A stretch of 64,000 bases of DNA from JASHPR01 sp963729365 (GTDB lineage Bacteria; Actinomycetota; Actinomycetes; Streptosporangiales; Streptosporangiaceae). The notes beneath the pieces are model-generated. The model was given only the letters and a program-made list of their open reading frames with translations. It searched no databases and was not told the origin of the DNA. Shown piece by piece: positions 26,392 through 35,289 of the stretch (the first letter of the stretch is position 1; every line of letters starts with the position of its first letter). Location: positions 682,001 through 746,000 of the forward strand of contig CAVSNQ010000017.1 in NCBI GenBank assembly GCA_963729365.1, read 5' to 3'. Both the position numbers and the translations under genes were made by a program.

Positions 26392-26420
26392 TTGAAGTGC
26401 GATATGGCCTGCCGTAAAGT
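26392..26420 (+). promoter_or_regulatory. Candidate promoter for the second exporter (TTGAAG-N17-TAAAGT)
   Basis: A TTGAAG box and a TAAAGT box are spaced by exactly 17 bases, close to the housekeeping actinobacterial consensus. They lie about 200 bases upstream of the exporter start at 26620. A transcript from here would carry a long leader with two hairpins and a short upstream frame. Confidence 0.4.
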
Positions 26421-26426
26421 GAGTGG

Positions 26427-26500
26427 CAGCACGGCGGGTAGTTCCGTGGCCGTGCTGGACTCTGCTTAGCGCCTTGGGCAGCCTCCGGGAGCGTTGCTCC
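26427..26500 (+). promoter_or_regulatory. Structured leader: two hairpins upstream of the exporter
   Basis: CAGCACGGC (26427-26435) pairs perfectly with GCCGTGCTG (26449-26457). A second stem, with one bulge, forms around TCCGGGAGC/GCTCCGGA near 26478-26500. Neither is followed by a T tract, so they are not intrinsic terminators by themselves. They sit between the candidate promoter and the small upstream frame, the place expected for attenuation of a drug-inducible exporter. Confidence 0.4.
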
Positions 26501-26532
26501 GGACCCTGGTAGCGCAGGTTTGGCATTAGTCC

Positions 26533-26607
26533 ATGAGACGCCTGGTTCCGGGCTGGACGACCGCCCACGGTCTGTCGCCCCGTACGGGCTCGACGCCTCT
26601 CAGCTAG
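26533..26607 (+). CDS. Possible 24-residue leader peptide upstream of the exporter
   Basis: ATG 26533 opens a short frame (MRRLVPGWTTAHGLSPRTG...) that ends in TAG exactly where the exporter's AGAGGAG ribosome site begins. A ribosome finishing or stalling on the leader would cover or expose that site. This is the geometry of ribosome-mediated attenuation of resistance genes. The leader itself has only a weak upstream ribosome site, so the call is tentative. Confidence 0.3.
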   Translation: MRRLVPGWTTAHGLSPRTGSTPLS

Positions 26608-26619
26608 AGGAGAAACGCC

Positions 26620-28230
26620 GTGACCACTGTCGTCGACGGCGCGCCGGCACCCGTCGCGGTGCCCGGAACACGAAGATGGTGGGCCCTGGGCGCTCTGGGC
26701 CTGGCCGGCCTGGCGGTGGGTGTCGACGGCACGGTGCTGAGCGTGGCGCTGCCCACGCTGTCCAGGGCGCTGCACGCGTCGGAGTCGGACCTGCAGTGGT
26801 TCTCGTCGGGATACTTCCTCGTGCTCGCCGCGGCGATGCTCCCGGCTGGCCTGCTGGGCGACCGCTATGGCCGCAAGAAGGTTCTCCTCATTTCCCTGGC
26901 GCTGTTCGGGATCGGATCGGTGGCGTGCGCGTACTCGACGTCGGTGGCGGAGTTCATGGCGGCCCGGGTGCTGGTCGGGCTCGGCGGCGCCGGGCTGATC
27001 GTGATGTCGTTCTCCGTCGTCACGGTGCTGTTCGGCAAGGCGGAGCGGCCGAAGGCCGTAGGGGTGATGGCGGGGGTCACTTTCGTGGCGTTCCCGATCG
27101 GGCCGATCCTGGGCGGCTGGCTGCTCAGCAGCTACTGGTGGGGCTGGGTGTTCCTGATCAACGTGCCGGTCGTCGTGGTCGGCTTGGCGGCCGTCGCCGC
27201 CCTGGTGCCGGAGTCCCGCGCCTCGCAGCGCCCGGGCCTCGATCTCGTCGGGGTGGCGGCCTCGGCCGCCGGGCTGGTGGCGGTGACCTACGGCCTGATC
27301 AAGGCCGGCCAGGACGGCTGGAGTGATGCCGGTGCCCTGGCCATGATGGTCGCCGGCGTGGTGTTGCTGGCCGGGTTCTTCGGCTGGGAACGTCGGCTGA
27401 CGCGCCGGCCGGGCGGCCAGCCGCTCCTCGATCTGAGCCTGTTCAGCTCGGCGTCGTTCACCTGGGGCGTGATCCTGGCGGTGCTGCCGATCCTGGCCTT
27501 GCTCGGCATCTTGTTCACCATGCCGCAGTACTTCCAGGGCGTGCTCGGCACGAATGCCATGGGCTCGGGCCTGAGGCTGCTGCCTCTGGTCGCCGGGCTG
27601 ATTGCCGGAGCCGTTCCCGCGGCCCGGGTCGTCCGCCTGGTCGGCGCCAAGGTGGCCGTGGCCGCCGGGTTCGTCCTGCTCGCGGCCGGGCTGTTCACCG
27701 GAGCTATGACCAGTGCCGGTTCCAGCGGCCTGTTCGTGGCGGCGTGGATGGCTGTCGCCGGGCTGGGGACGGGCATCGCGATGGCCACCGCCATGTCCGC
27801 CGCGCTGGTCGAGTTGTCGGCGGAGAAGAGCGGCGTCGGCTCGGCGGTGCTGCAGGCGGTCAACAAGACCGGTGGCCCGCTCGGCATCGCCATCCTCGGC
27901 AGCGTGCTGAGCGCGGGCTATCTTGCCCGGCTGCACCTGCCGGGTCTGCCGCCGACCGCCGCCGCGGCCGTCCGCCAGAGCGTCTTCGGCGGTGTGGCGG
28001 TCGCCCAGAAGCTCCACTCGGCGTCGCTGCTCGCGTCCGTGCAGGCGGCCTTCGTGCACGGCATGGACCTGGCGCTTGTGGTGTCCGCCGGCTTCGCCCT
28101 GGCGGGCGTCGTCCTCACCTTGGTCTTCCTGCCGGCGTCGAATGCCCCGAAGACGACGGTGCAGCCGGTCATGGACCCAGACGGCGAGGCTGCCGGAAAG
28201 CGGCCAGCAATCACCGGTCAGGCTGCGTGA
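26620..28230 (+). CDS. DHA2-type MFS exporter
   Basis: A 536-residue, 14-helix antiporter: VGVDGTVLSVALPTLSRAL is motif D1, GLLGDRYGRKKVLLISLALFGIGS is motif A, and the central MPQYFQGVLGTNAMGSGLRLLPL loop is typical of the LfrA/QacA branch. GTG 26620 is preceded by AGAGGAG with seven-base spacing. The gene is divergent from another DHA2 exporter with which it shares little beyond the family motifs, so it is not a recent duplicate. The long leader suggests inducible expression. Confidence 0.9.
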   Translation: MTTVVDGAPAPVAVPGTRRWWALGALGLAGLAVGVDGTVLSVALPTLSRALHASESDLQWFSSGYFLVLAAAMLPAGLLGDRYGRKKVLLISLALFGIGSVACAYSTSVAEFMAARVLVGLGGAGLIVMSFSVVTVLFGKAERPKAVGVMAGVTFVAFPIGPILGGWLLSSYWWGWVFLINVPVVVVGLAAVAALVPESRASQRPGLDLVGVAASAAGLVAVTYGLIKAGQDGWSDAGALAMMVAGVVLLAGFFGWERRLTRRPGGQPLLDLSLFSSASFTWGVILAVLPILALLGILFTMPQYFQGVLGTNAMGSGLRLLPLVAGLIAGAVPAARVVRLVGAKVAVAAGFVLLAAGLFTGAMTSAGSSGLFVAAWMAVAGLGTGIAMATAMSAALVELSAEKSGVGSAVLQAVNKTGGPLGIAILGSVLSAGYLARLHLPGLPPTAAAAVRQSVFGGVAVAQKLHSASLLASVQAAFVHGMDLALVVSAGFALAGVVLTLVFLPASNAPKTTVQPVMDPDGEAAGKRPAITGQAA

Positions 28231-28313
28231 ACGCAAAATGGCGAAGACCCGGGCGGCGATTCAAGCCTTTTGCGGCCAGGCCAAGATCGTGCTGGCGGAC
28301 CAGCTTCGCGAAA

Positions 28314-28766
28314 ATGACGGGACATCTCCCCGCCGAAGTCGTGGGTCCGGTGACGTCTCGCAGCAGCCCCGCAGGCGGGTCGAGTGAATCCGCCATCAGT
28401 GACCAGCTGCTGCGCGAGCTGTCCCACCTGGAGCGGGCCGACCTCCTGCGCCGCGTCCAGATGCTGACTGCGTCAGAGTTCAGTGTGAGTCAGCGCAGGC
28501 TGACCGCCAGGCGCTGGTTCATCCGGTTCCTGGCTGCTTGCTGTCTCGTCCTGATTCCCTGGACAATCGGGCTTGCCGTGTCCTTGCCTCGCACCTACGT
28601 CGCCGCCAACTGGCGAGTTCTCTGGACCGGTTTCGACGTCGTACTGCTCGGCTGCCTCGCGGTCACCGCGTGGGGCCTGTGGAAACAGCGCCAGATCGTC
28701 GTGTCGGCGTCGATCATCACCAGCGTCCTGCTCTTGTGCGACGCAGCGCAGCGGCGGCTACCCTGA
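28314..28766 (+). CDS. Small membrane protein, possibly truncated at the C-terminus
   Basis: The product (about 150 residues) has a hydrophilic N-terminal third (LLRELSHLERADLLRRVQMLTASEFSVSQRR), then two or three membrane helices with IPWTIGLAVSLPRTYVAANWRVLWTGFDVVLLGCLAVTAWGLWKQRQ. This resembles a family of small actinobacterial membrane proteins that normally continue past the LLLCDA segment with a further helix. Here the frame stops ten residues after it. The start is uncertain: ATG 28314 lacks a good ribosome site and a short overlapping frame precedes it. It is followed after four bases by the DUF3054 gene. Confidence 0.5.
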   Translation: MTGHLPAEVVGPVTSRSSPAGGSSESAISDQLLRELSHLERADLLRRVQMLTASEFSVSQRRLTARRWFIRFLAACCLVLIPWTIGLAVSLPRTYVAANWRVLWTGFDVVLLGCLAVTAWGLWKQRQIVVSASIITSVLLLCDAAQRRLP

Positions 28767-28770
28767 CCGC

Positions 28771-29187
28771 ATGCTCACGGCCGCGTCCCGCACCCGGCCG
28801 GCGGCCGCGCGCACGCGCGCGGCCGCCGCCGCGGGAGTCGACGCGTGCTGCGTGATCGTCTTCGTCGCGATCGGCCGGGCCAGCCACCACCACGGCGAGT
28901 CCGTCGGCGGGCTGGCCAGCACCGCATGGCCGTTCCTGGCCGGCCTCGCGGTCGGGCTGCTGGTCACCCGGGCCTGGCGGCGGCCAGCCGCGATCGTCCC
29001 GGCCGGCCTGGGCGCGTGGCTGGGCACGGTCGGCGTCGGGATGCTGCTGCGGGTCGTCGCGGGCCAGGGCACGGCGCTCGCGTTCATCGGCGTCGCGCTG
29101 GCTTTCCTGGGCCTGTTCCTGCTCGGCTGGCGAGCCGTGGCGGCCAGCTACGCCAGGTGGCGGGCCACCGCGCCAGGCCGCCGTTGA
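28771..29187 (+). CDS. DUF3054 family membrane protein
   Basis: The 138-residue, four-helix protein carries the DUF3054 pattern: VIVFVAIGRASHHHGESVGGLASTAWPFLAGLAVGLLV, then a basic loop (RAWRRP), then GMLLRVVAGQGTALAFIGVALAFLGLFLLGWRA. The family is widespread in actinobacteria and its function is unknown. ATG 28771 begins four bases after the upstream stop. An Ala/Arg-rich stretch (residues 8-20) comes before the first helix. It ends 92 bases before the first copy of the regulon operator. Confidence 0.8.
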   Translation: MLTAASRTRPAAARTRAAAAAGVDACCVIVFVAIGRASHHHGESVGGLASTAWPFLAGLAVGLLVTRAWRRPAAIVPAGLGAWLGTVGVGMLLRVVAGQGTALAFIGVALAFLGLFLLGWRAVAASYARWRATAPGRR

Positions 29188-29279
29188 AGACCAGCCGCAG
29201 CTCCCAATGGGTTCGCGCGCAGCTCCGCGCGCCTCCGCCCGCCGCCCCGGCCCTTGCCCGGCGCAACCGGCCCACCGTA

Positions 29280-29295
29280 GACTGAACATTCAGTC
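29280..29295. promoter_or_regulatory. Operator 1: GACTGAACATTCAGTC
   Basis: A 7+2+7 palindrome 20 bases upstream of the aminotransferase ATG. The same element, with flanking TA and AA, recurs at four other promoters in the next 18 kb, including that of a TetR gene. Its position close to the start codon fits repression by blocking polymerase. Confidence 0.85.
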
Positions 29296-29315
29296 AATGG
29301 CGTCAGGAGCGCGCA

Positions 29316-30800
29316 ATGGCCGATCAGGCCGTCTCAGTCGAGTCACCAAGCAGTACCGAAACCTCCCCCGCCGCCCAGTCTGCTCAATCCGCGGGCCCCA
29401 CCCCCACGACCCCCACGGGCTCCGGGGCCAGCTCCCCCGCAGGCCCCGGAGCCCCGGCCCGCGTCGATGAGATCATCGCCAGGCAGGAGGACATCTTCAT
29501 CGGGCGCCAGCGCGAGTCACGGCGGCTGGCCGGCCGGGCCGACCGCGCGCTCGCCGGAGGCGTCACCTCCAGCTGGCAGATCACCCGGCCACAGCCCGTC
29601 TGGCTCAGCCACGGCAAGGGTTCCAAGATCTACGACGTCGACGGCAACGAATACGTCGACCTGCACGGCGGGTATGGCGCGGCCCTGGCCGGGCACGGTC
29701 ATCCCGCGATCGTGGAGGCTATACGCGGCCAGGCCGCGCTCGGCACGCACTTCGCCCAGCCGACTCCGGCCGCGATCCTGGTGGCCGAGGAACTGGCCCG
29801 CAGATTCGGGCTGCCGCTGTGGAGGTTCGCCAACTCGGGCACCGAGGCGACGATGGACGCCGTCCACCTGATGCGGGCCATCACCGGCCGCGACCTGATC
29901 ATCAAGGTCGAGGGCGGCTATCACGGCCATCATGACTCGGTCCAGGTGTCGGTCTGCCCCGATGCTGAGGACGCGGGACCCGCGCACAAGCCCGCCCAGG
30001 TTCCCTCCAGCACCGGGATCCCCCAGGCCATCATCGATCTCACCCTGGTGGCCGGCTTCAACGACCTGGAGACCGTGACCCGGCTGCTCGACGAGAACCC
30101 GGGCCGGATCGCCGGGATGATCATCGAGCCGATCATGATGAACGCGGGGATCATCCTGCCCGAGCCCGGGTACCTGGCCGGGCTGAAGGAACTGCTGCAC
30201 TCCCGCGGCGCGCTGCTGACCTTCGACGAGGTCAAGACCGGGCTCACGGCCGGCCCGAGCGGGGCGACCGGGGTAACCGGCGTCACGCCGGACATCGTCT
30301 GCCTCGCGAAGGCGATCGGCGGCGGCGTCTCGGTGGCCGCCATCGGCGGCACCGAGGAAGCGATGGGACACGTCTCCGACGGCCAGTACGAGATGGTCGG
30401 GACGTTCAACGGCAACCCGCTGGCCATGGCCGCCTGCCGGGCCATGCTCTGCGAGGTCGCCACGCCCGCCGCGTACGAGCGGATCGAAGCGCTGCGGCAG
30501 CAGGCCGTGGCCGGCCTCCAGCGGGAGATCGACAGGAACGGCCTGCCCGCGCAGGTGGTATCGGTCGGCGCCAAGGGGTGCGTGGTGTTCAGCGCCGACC
30601 CGGTCCGCGACTTCCGCGGCTTCCTCGGCATCAACGACTCCTACAGTCACGCGCACTGGCTGTACCAGCACAACGGAGGAGTCTTCCTGCCGCCCTGGGG
30701 GAAGATAGAGCAGTGGCTGATCTCGGTGCAGCACGACGAAGCGGACATCCGCCGCTTCACCGAGAACTTCGCTGCCTTCGCCGCAGATCTGCACGCCTAG
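29316..30800 (+). CDS. Class III aminotransferase (GSAM-like)
   Basis: A PLP-dependent enzyme of 494 residues. The first ~50 are a Ser/Pro/Thr-rich extension. The fold then shows GSKIYDVDGNEYVDLHGGYGAALAGHGHPAIVEA, the PLP-phosphate pocket ANSGTEATMDAVHLMR, and LLTFDEVKTGLTAGPSG with the cofactor-contacting Asp. CLAKAIGGG carries the Schiff-base Lys, and MVGTFNGNPLAMAA lies further on. It is closest in layout to glutamate-1-semialdehyde aminomutases, but its position inside an amine-transport regulon suggests transamination of an amino acid or polyamine-derived substrate. ATG 29316 follows AGGAG. Operator 1 lies just upstream. The gene runs in the same direction as the PotD-like transporter genes that follow behind operator 2. 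Confidence 0.9.
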   Translation: MADQAVSVESPSSTETSPAAQSAQSAGPTPTTPTGSGASSPAGPGAPARVDEIIARQEDIFIGRQRESRRLAGRADRALAGGVTSSWQITRPQPVWLSHGKGSKIYDVDGNEYVDLHGGYGAALAGHGHPAIVEAIRGQAALGTHFAQPTPAAILVAEELARRFGLPLWRFANSGTEATMDAVHLMRAITGRDLIIKVEGGYHGHHDSVQVSVCPDAEDAGPAHKPAQVPSSTGIPQAIIDLTLVAGFNDLETVTRLLDENPGRIAGMIIEPIMMNAGIILPEPGYLAGLKELLHSRGALLTFDEVKTGLTAGPSGATGVTGVTPDIVCLAKAIGGGVSVAAIGGTEEAMGHVSDGQYEMVGTFNGNPLAMAACRAMLCEVATPAAYERIEALRQQAVAGLQREIDRNGLPAQVVSVGAKGCVVFSADPVRDFRGFLGINDSYSHAHWLYQHNGGVFLPPWGKIEQWLISVQHDEADIRRFTENFAAFAADLHA

Positions 30801-30873
30801 TCCGGACCGTTACGCGGAATGCCTTGCGCCCGATGCCCGACAGTAGTAGTTCTAGGCGGTAACACCGTGCATT

Positions 30874-30889
30874 GACCGAATGTTCAGTC
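30874..30889. promoter_or_regulatory. Operator 2: GACCGAATGTTCAGTC
   Basis: One base in each arm region differs from operators 1 and 3, but the outer flanks TT and AA are kept. It lies 33 bases upstream of the ATG of the solute-binding protein, so it should control the whole binding-protein/permease operon. Confidence 0.8.
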
Positions 30890-30921
30890 AAGGTCCTTCT
30901 TGAGGACCGCTGGAGGGTGGC

Positions 30922-32183
30922 ATGCACCCACGAGAAGGCTGGCCGGCTGACGAAGCCGGCCACCCGGCTGGCCCACCAGGCGCAGTTTCCTGCGCGGCGG
31001 GGCGGCCGCCGGGCTGCTGGCGGGCGCCGGGGGCACGCTGCTCTCGGCCTGCGCGTCCGACCTGTCCGGCAGCGTGAAAGTGCCGCTGCCGCGACCTAAC
31101 AACCCGGTGACCTGGCCCACCTACAAGGGCAACGAGCCGATCGCCAGCGGCCTGCAGCCCGAGCAGGGCGCCACGCTGCAGATCTTCAACTGGGTCGCCT
31201 ACGTCAACCAGGCCTGCGTGAACAGCTTCGCCAAGAAGTACAACTGCAAGGCGCAGGTCACCACGTTCAACACGATGGACGAGGCGCTGGCCAAGCTGCG
31301 CAGCGGGCTGAGCTTCGACGTGTTCATGGGCGTCACCGTCGACGTGCTCGGCCAGCTGATCGAGTCGAAGCTGATCCAGCCGCTCAATCACAGCTACCTG
31401 CCGAACATCACCCAGGAGTGGCCGGACTTCCAGAACCCGTTCTACGACCAGGCCTGGAAGTACACCGTGCCGTACACGATCTACACGACGGGCATCTCGT
31501 GGCGGAAGGACTACGTGCACGAGAACCCGTACACGATGAAGAACCCGTGGGCCATGCCCTGGCAGTCGAAGTACAAGGGCAAGGTGGCGATCCTGGACGA
31601 CTACCGCGAGGGCATCAGCCTCGGCCTGATGAAGAACGGGATCTTCAACCTGAACACCACCGACTACCGCCAGATCTCGCTCTCCCGGCAGTCGCTGCAG
31701 GACCTGTCCAACCTGGTCAACGTGCACATCGACAACAACGACTACACCGAGATCCCGAGCGGCCAGATCTGGATCCACCACGCCTGGTCCGGCGACATGG
31801 CGGCGGCCGCCTCCTACATGCCCAAGGGGGTCTCGGTCGACGTCGTCGGGTACTGGTTCCCCACCGACGGGAAGGGCCCGGTGGCCAACGACACGCTCAC
31901 GATTCTCCGCTCGTCGACCAACCCGGTGCTGGCCCACCATTTCCTCAACTACTTCATGGACCTGAACAACGCGCTGGAGAACATCAGCTACAACGGCTAC
32001 ATGCAGCCGCTGAACGCCGTCACACCGCAACTGCTGGTCAAGGAGCAGATCCTGCCGCCGAGCCTGGCGTCCACCGCCGTGCTCCCGTCCTACTTCCGCC
32101 GCGGGGTCGGCGAGCTCCAGCTGCCGGTGGACGCGGACGCGCTCTGGCAGCAGGCCTGGCTCGTCGTGAGCAACGGGATGTGA
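30922..32183 (+). CDS. PotD-like solute-binding lipoprotein of an ABC importer (one-base frame break near the signal peptide)
   Basis: From ATG 30922, preceded by GGAGGG, the frame reads MHPREGWPADEAGHPAG. After a one-base shift at about 30972-30985 the signal continues TRRSFLRGGAAAGLLAG...LLSACASD. That is a twin-arginine lipoprotein leader with a lipobox Cys. The total is one base short of a multiple of three, so I infer a missing C in the CCC run. The mature part (LQIFNWVAYVNQACVNSFAKKYNCKAQVTTFNTMDEALAKL) is the PotD/PotF fold that binds polyamines or related cationic amines. Two permease genes follow within one base and the ATPase is encoded nearby. If the shift is real, only a start after the Cys would remain and the protein would not be exported. 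Confidence 0.82.
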
Positions 32184-32184
32184 C

Positions 32185-33165
32185 ATGACAACCGCACCGC
32201 CCAAGTCACCGCCCCCGCCGGCCGGGCCCGCCACGGTCCGCCAGGCCGCCGAACCCGGCCGGGAGCAGGAGGCCCAGCAGTCCAAGCGGTTCTGGATCTT
32301 GCTCGCCATCCCCGGGATCCTGTGGCTCTTGCTGCTGTTCATCGTCCCGTTCTACGCGGCGCTCGCGATCGCCATGGGGCAGCTCAACTCGCTGACCGAG
32401 GCACCCATCGCCCAGTACAACCCGCTGCACTGGAGTTCGTCGAACGTCATCAACGTATGGCACGACCTGTTCGGCGTGGCCGCGTTCGCGGCCCCGATCG
32501 CGCTCCGGACAATTGTCTACGTCGCGGTGGCGTCGCTGTTGTGCCTGGTGCTCGGCTACCCCGCCGCGTACTTCGTGGCCCGCTTCGCCGGCCGGCGCAA
32601 GGGCCTGTACCTGGTGCTGCTGATCGCCCCGTTCTGGATCAGCTACATGATGCGGATGCTGGCCTGGATCGACCTGCTGCAGACCGACGGTTACGTCAAC
32701 AAGGGCCTGTCAGACCTGCACCTGATCACGCAGCCGGTCGACTGGCTGGGCGGGAAGCCGCTGACCGTCATCCTCGGCCTGGTCTACGGCTACATCCCGT
32801 ACATGATCCTGGTGCTGTACGCGGGCCTGGACCGGATCGACCCCGCGCTGATCGAGGCCGGGCGTGACCTCGGGCTCGGCCGGGTGCGGACGTTCGTCCG
32901 GGTCACCCTGCCGCTGTCCCGGCAGCCGATCCTGACCGGCCTGCTGATCACCGTGCTGCCGATGCTCGGCGACTACTTCACCAACCAGCTACTGTCCGGG
33001 GCGCCGAACACGTCGATGATCGGCAACCTGATCGAGGGCCAGCTCGGCACGCCGGGACTGCAGGCCCAGGGCGCGGTGCTGTCGCTGCTGCTGCTGCTGG
33101 TCCTGCTGATCCCGATGATCTACTACGTGAGAGCGACCAACCGAGCGTCTCGGGAGGCAGGATGA
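32185..33165 (+). CDS. ABC importer permease, PotB-like
   Basis: A 326-residue inner-membrane protein with six helices after a ~40-residue hydrophilic N-terminus. The cytoplasmic EAA loop that docks on the ATPase is EAGRDLGLGRVRTFVRVTLPLSR, and FWISYMMRMLAWIDLLQTDGYVN is typical of PotB/PotH permeases. It starts one base after the stop of the binding protein and ends in an ATGA overlap with the second permease. Transport of a small cationic amine is inferred from the family. Confidence 0.92.
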   Translation: MTTAPPKSPPPPAGPATVRQAAEPGREQEAQQSKRFWILLAIPGILWLLLLFIVPFYAALAIAMGQLNSLTEAPIAQYNPLHWSSSNVINVWHDLFGVAAFAAPIALRTIVYVAVASLLCLVLGYPAAYFVARFAGRRKGLYLVLLIAPFWISYMMRMLAWIDLLQTDGYVNKGLSDLHLITQPVDWLGGKPLTVILGLVYGYIPYMILVLYAGLDRIDPALIEAGRDLGLGRVRTFVRVTLPLSRQPILTGLLITVLPMLGDYFTNQLLSGAPNTSMIGNLIEGQLGTPGLQAQGAVLSLLLLLVLLIPMIYYVRATNRASREAG

Positions 33166-34109
33166 CCGCGACCGGCGCGACGGCGGTAACCGGGCCGGCA
33201 GGCGCCACGGCCAAGACCGGCGCCGCCAGGCGGCGCCGGCTTCCGCCCTGGCGTAACCCGTGGCGCCACGCCTGGTTCCTGGAGGGCTTCACCTGGCTCT
33301 ACCTGATCTGGTCGATCGTGCCGCTCGCGCTCGCGGTGCTGTTCTCGTTCAACAACGGCAAGTCACAGGCCGTCTGGCAGGGCTTCTCCTGGCGCTGGTA
33401 CTTCACCGACCCGGTGAACTCGGTGCTGCACAACCCGGCGCTGCACGCCTCGGTGATCCAGACGCTGCGGCTGTCGGCCCTCACCACCCTCATCGCGGTC
33501 CCGCTCGGCGTGGCGTTCGCCCTGGGCATCAACCGCTGGTACGGGCCCACCGCGGCGACGTTCAACTACGTGATGATCCTCTCCTTCGTCGTCCCCGAGC
33601 TGATCTTCGGCGTGGCGATGTTCTTCGCCTTCACCGCGCTGTTCAGCTTCGTGCACCTGGGCACGCTCGCGCAGGTCCTGGCCCTGGTCAGCTGGAACGT
33701 CAGCTGGTCGGCGATCATCGTCCAGGCCCGGCTGGTGACGATCGGCCGGCACTACGAGGAGGCGTCCGCCGACCTCGGTGCCACCCAGTTCCAGACCATG
33801 CGCCGGGTGATGCTGCCGCTGCTCAGCCCGGCCATCTTCGCCAGCGCGGTGCTGGTCTTCTCCAGCGTCATCGACGACTTCGTGATCGTGGACCTGTTGT
33901 CCTCGAACGCCGGGAACACCCCGATGTCGGTCTACATCTACGCCCAGCAGCACGGCGGCAACGGCGGGCCGGCGCTCAACGCCCTCGGCACGATCATGCT
34001 GGTGATGTCCTTCATCATCGTGATCCTCGGGTACTTCGGCTACCGGTTCATGACCCGCGGCGAGCGCGGCGACGCCAAGCAGGCCCTCACCACGATCGCC
34101 GGAGCCTAA
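33162..34109 (+). CDS. ABC importer permease, PotC-like
   Basis: The 315-residue partner permease, with FLEGFTWLYLIWSIVPLALAVLFSFNNGK at helix 1 and the EAA loop EASADLGATQFQTMRRVMLPLLSP. IDDFVIVDLLSSNAGNTPMSVYIYA is the characteristic PotC/PotI segment. It overlaps the PotB-like gene by four bases. The gene is convergent with the ATPase gene, whose stop is 26 bases away, so the four transporter genes form two transcripts meeting tail to tail. Confidence 0.92.
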   Translation: MTATGATAVTGPAGATAKTGAARRRRLPPWRNPWRHAWFLEGFTWLYLIWSIVPLALAVLFSFNNGKSQAVWQGFSWRWYFTDPVNSVLHNPALHASVIQTLRLSALTTLIAVPLGVAFALGINRWYGPTAATFNYVMILSFVVPELIFGVAMFFAFTALFSFVHLGTLAQVLALVSWNVSWSAIIVQARLVTIGRHYEEASADLGATQFQTMRRVMLPLLSPAIFASAVLVFSSVIDDFVIVDLLSSNAGNTPMSVYIYAQQHGGNGGPALNALGTIMLVMSFIIVILGYFGYRFMTRGERGDAKQALTTIAGA

Positions 34110-34135
34110 CCAGCCGCCCGCGGCCCGGCCACGGC

Positions 34136-35284
34136 TCAGCTGGCCTTGACCGCGTCCTCGTCGAGGCCGATGTCGGCCAGCGGCGGCTCGTCGTGCTCGG
34201 CGACCTCGCCGCCGCCGGGCAGTACCCGCAGCGCGTCCGGGGCCAGGAACGCGTGCACCGGGGTCCCCTGGGCCAGCTGATCCTGGGTGCCGTCGTTCTG
34301 CGTCAGGGCCTGGAGTTCCGCGCCCGGCGCGAGGCGCAGGAAGATCTGGGTGGACGACCCCAGGTAGACCAGCCGCTCGACCATGGCCGGGACCCGGTTG
34401 GGGCCAGCGGAACCGAACTCCTCGATCCGGACCCGTTCCGGCCTGATCACGGCGTGCGAGCGGTCCGGGGCGTCCGTGCCGCCGTGGTCCACCTGGAGCA
34501 GGGATTCGCCCAGCTTGGCGCTGCAGCTAGCGCCCGGGCCGCGCGAGACGATCTCCACCGGCATCAGGTTGGAGACGCCGAGGAAGTCGGCCACGTAGGT
34601 GTCCGCGGGCTCCTCGTAGACCTCGTGCGGGCCGCCGATCTGCACGATCCTGCCGTCGCGCATCACCGCCAGCCGGTCGGACATGGTCAGCGCCTCTTCC
34701 TGGTCGTGCGTGACATAGAGGAACGTGATGCCGACCTGCTCCTGCAGTGCCTTCAGCTCGACCTTGAGCGAGCGGCGGAGCTTGGCGTCGAGCGCGCCGA
34801 GCGGCTCATCGAGCAGCAGCACCGAGGGCTTCAGCACCAGCGCCCGGGCCAGGGCCACCCGCTGCTGCTGGCCGCCGGACAGCTGGCCGGGACGGCGCTT
34901 GGCGAACGAGCGCAGCTTGACCAGGTCCAGGGCGTCGTTGACCCGGCTGGTGATCTCGCCCTTGTCCAGGCGGCGATTGCGCAGCCCGAACGCGACGTTG
35001 TCGAACACGTCGAGGAACGGGAACAGCGCGTAGCTCTGGAAGACCGTGTTGACGTTGCGCTTGTGCGGCGGGACCCCGGACACGTCGGCGCCGTCGAGCA
35101 TGATCCGGCCGTCGGTCGGCTGCTCGAAGCCCGCGATCAGCCGCAGCGTGGTCGTCTTCCCGCAGCCGGACGGGCCAAGCAGCGAGAAAAACTCGCCACT
35201 GGCGATGTCCAGGTCGATCGAGTCGACGGCGATATCCGTGAACCGCTTGGTCAGCGAAATCAGCTCAATCCGGCCACCGGCCAT
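34136..35284 (-). CDS. ABC importer ATPase, PotA-like
   Basis: The 382-residue ATPase has Walker A (GPSGCGKTT), the Q-loop (NTVFQSYALFP), the signature LSGGQQQRVALARAL, Walker B (VLLLDEPLGALD), the H-loop (YVTHDQEEA) and a C-terminal TOBE-like regulatory domain of about 130 residues. It would drive the PotBC-like permease pair encoded on the opposite strand. ATG 35284 begins five bases after the stop of the TetR gene and has AGGTGA upstream. The frame is open further up, inside the TetR gene. Co-transcription with the regulator puts the ATPase under operator 3. Confidence 0.93.
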   Translation of the reverse strand: MAGGRIELISLTKRFTDIAVDSIDLDIASGEFFSLLGPSGCGKTTTLRLIAGFEQPTDGRIMLDGADVSGVPPHKRNVNTVFQSYALFPFLDVFDNVAFGLRNRRLDKGEITSRVNDALDLVKLRSFAKRRPGQLSGGQQQRVALARALVLKPSVLLLDEPLGALDAKLRRSLKVELKALQEQVGITFLYVTHDQEEALTMSDRLAVMRDGRIVQIGGPHEVYEEPADTYVADFLGVSNLMPVEIVSRGPGASCSAKLGESLLQVDHGGTDAPDRSHAVIRPERVRIEEFGSAGPNRVPAMVERLVYLGSSTQIFLRLAPGAELQALTQNDGTQDQLAQGTPVHAFLAPDALRVLPGGGEVAEHDEPPLADIGLDEDAVKAS

Positions 35285-35289
35285 CTCGG

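Noticed and set aside
26308..28236. Minus-strand frame of 642 codons opposite the MFS exporter
   Set aside because: The translation is rich in Arg, Gln, His and Gly with no domain, whereas the plus strand encodes a clear 14-helix exporter.
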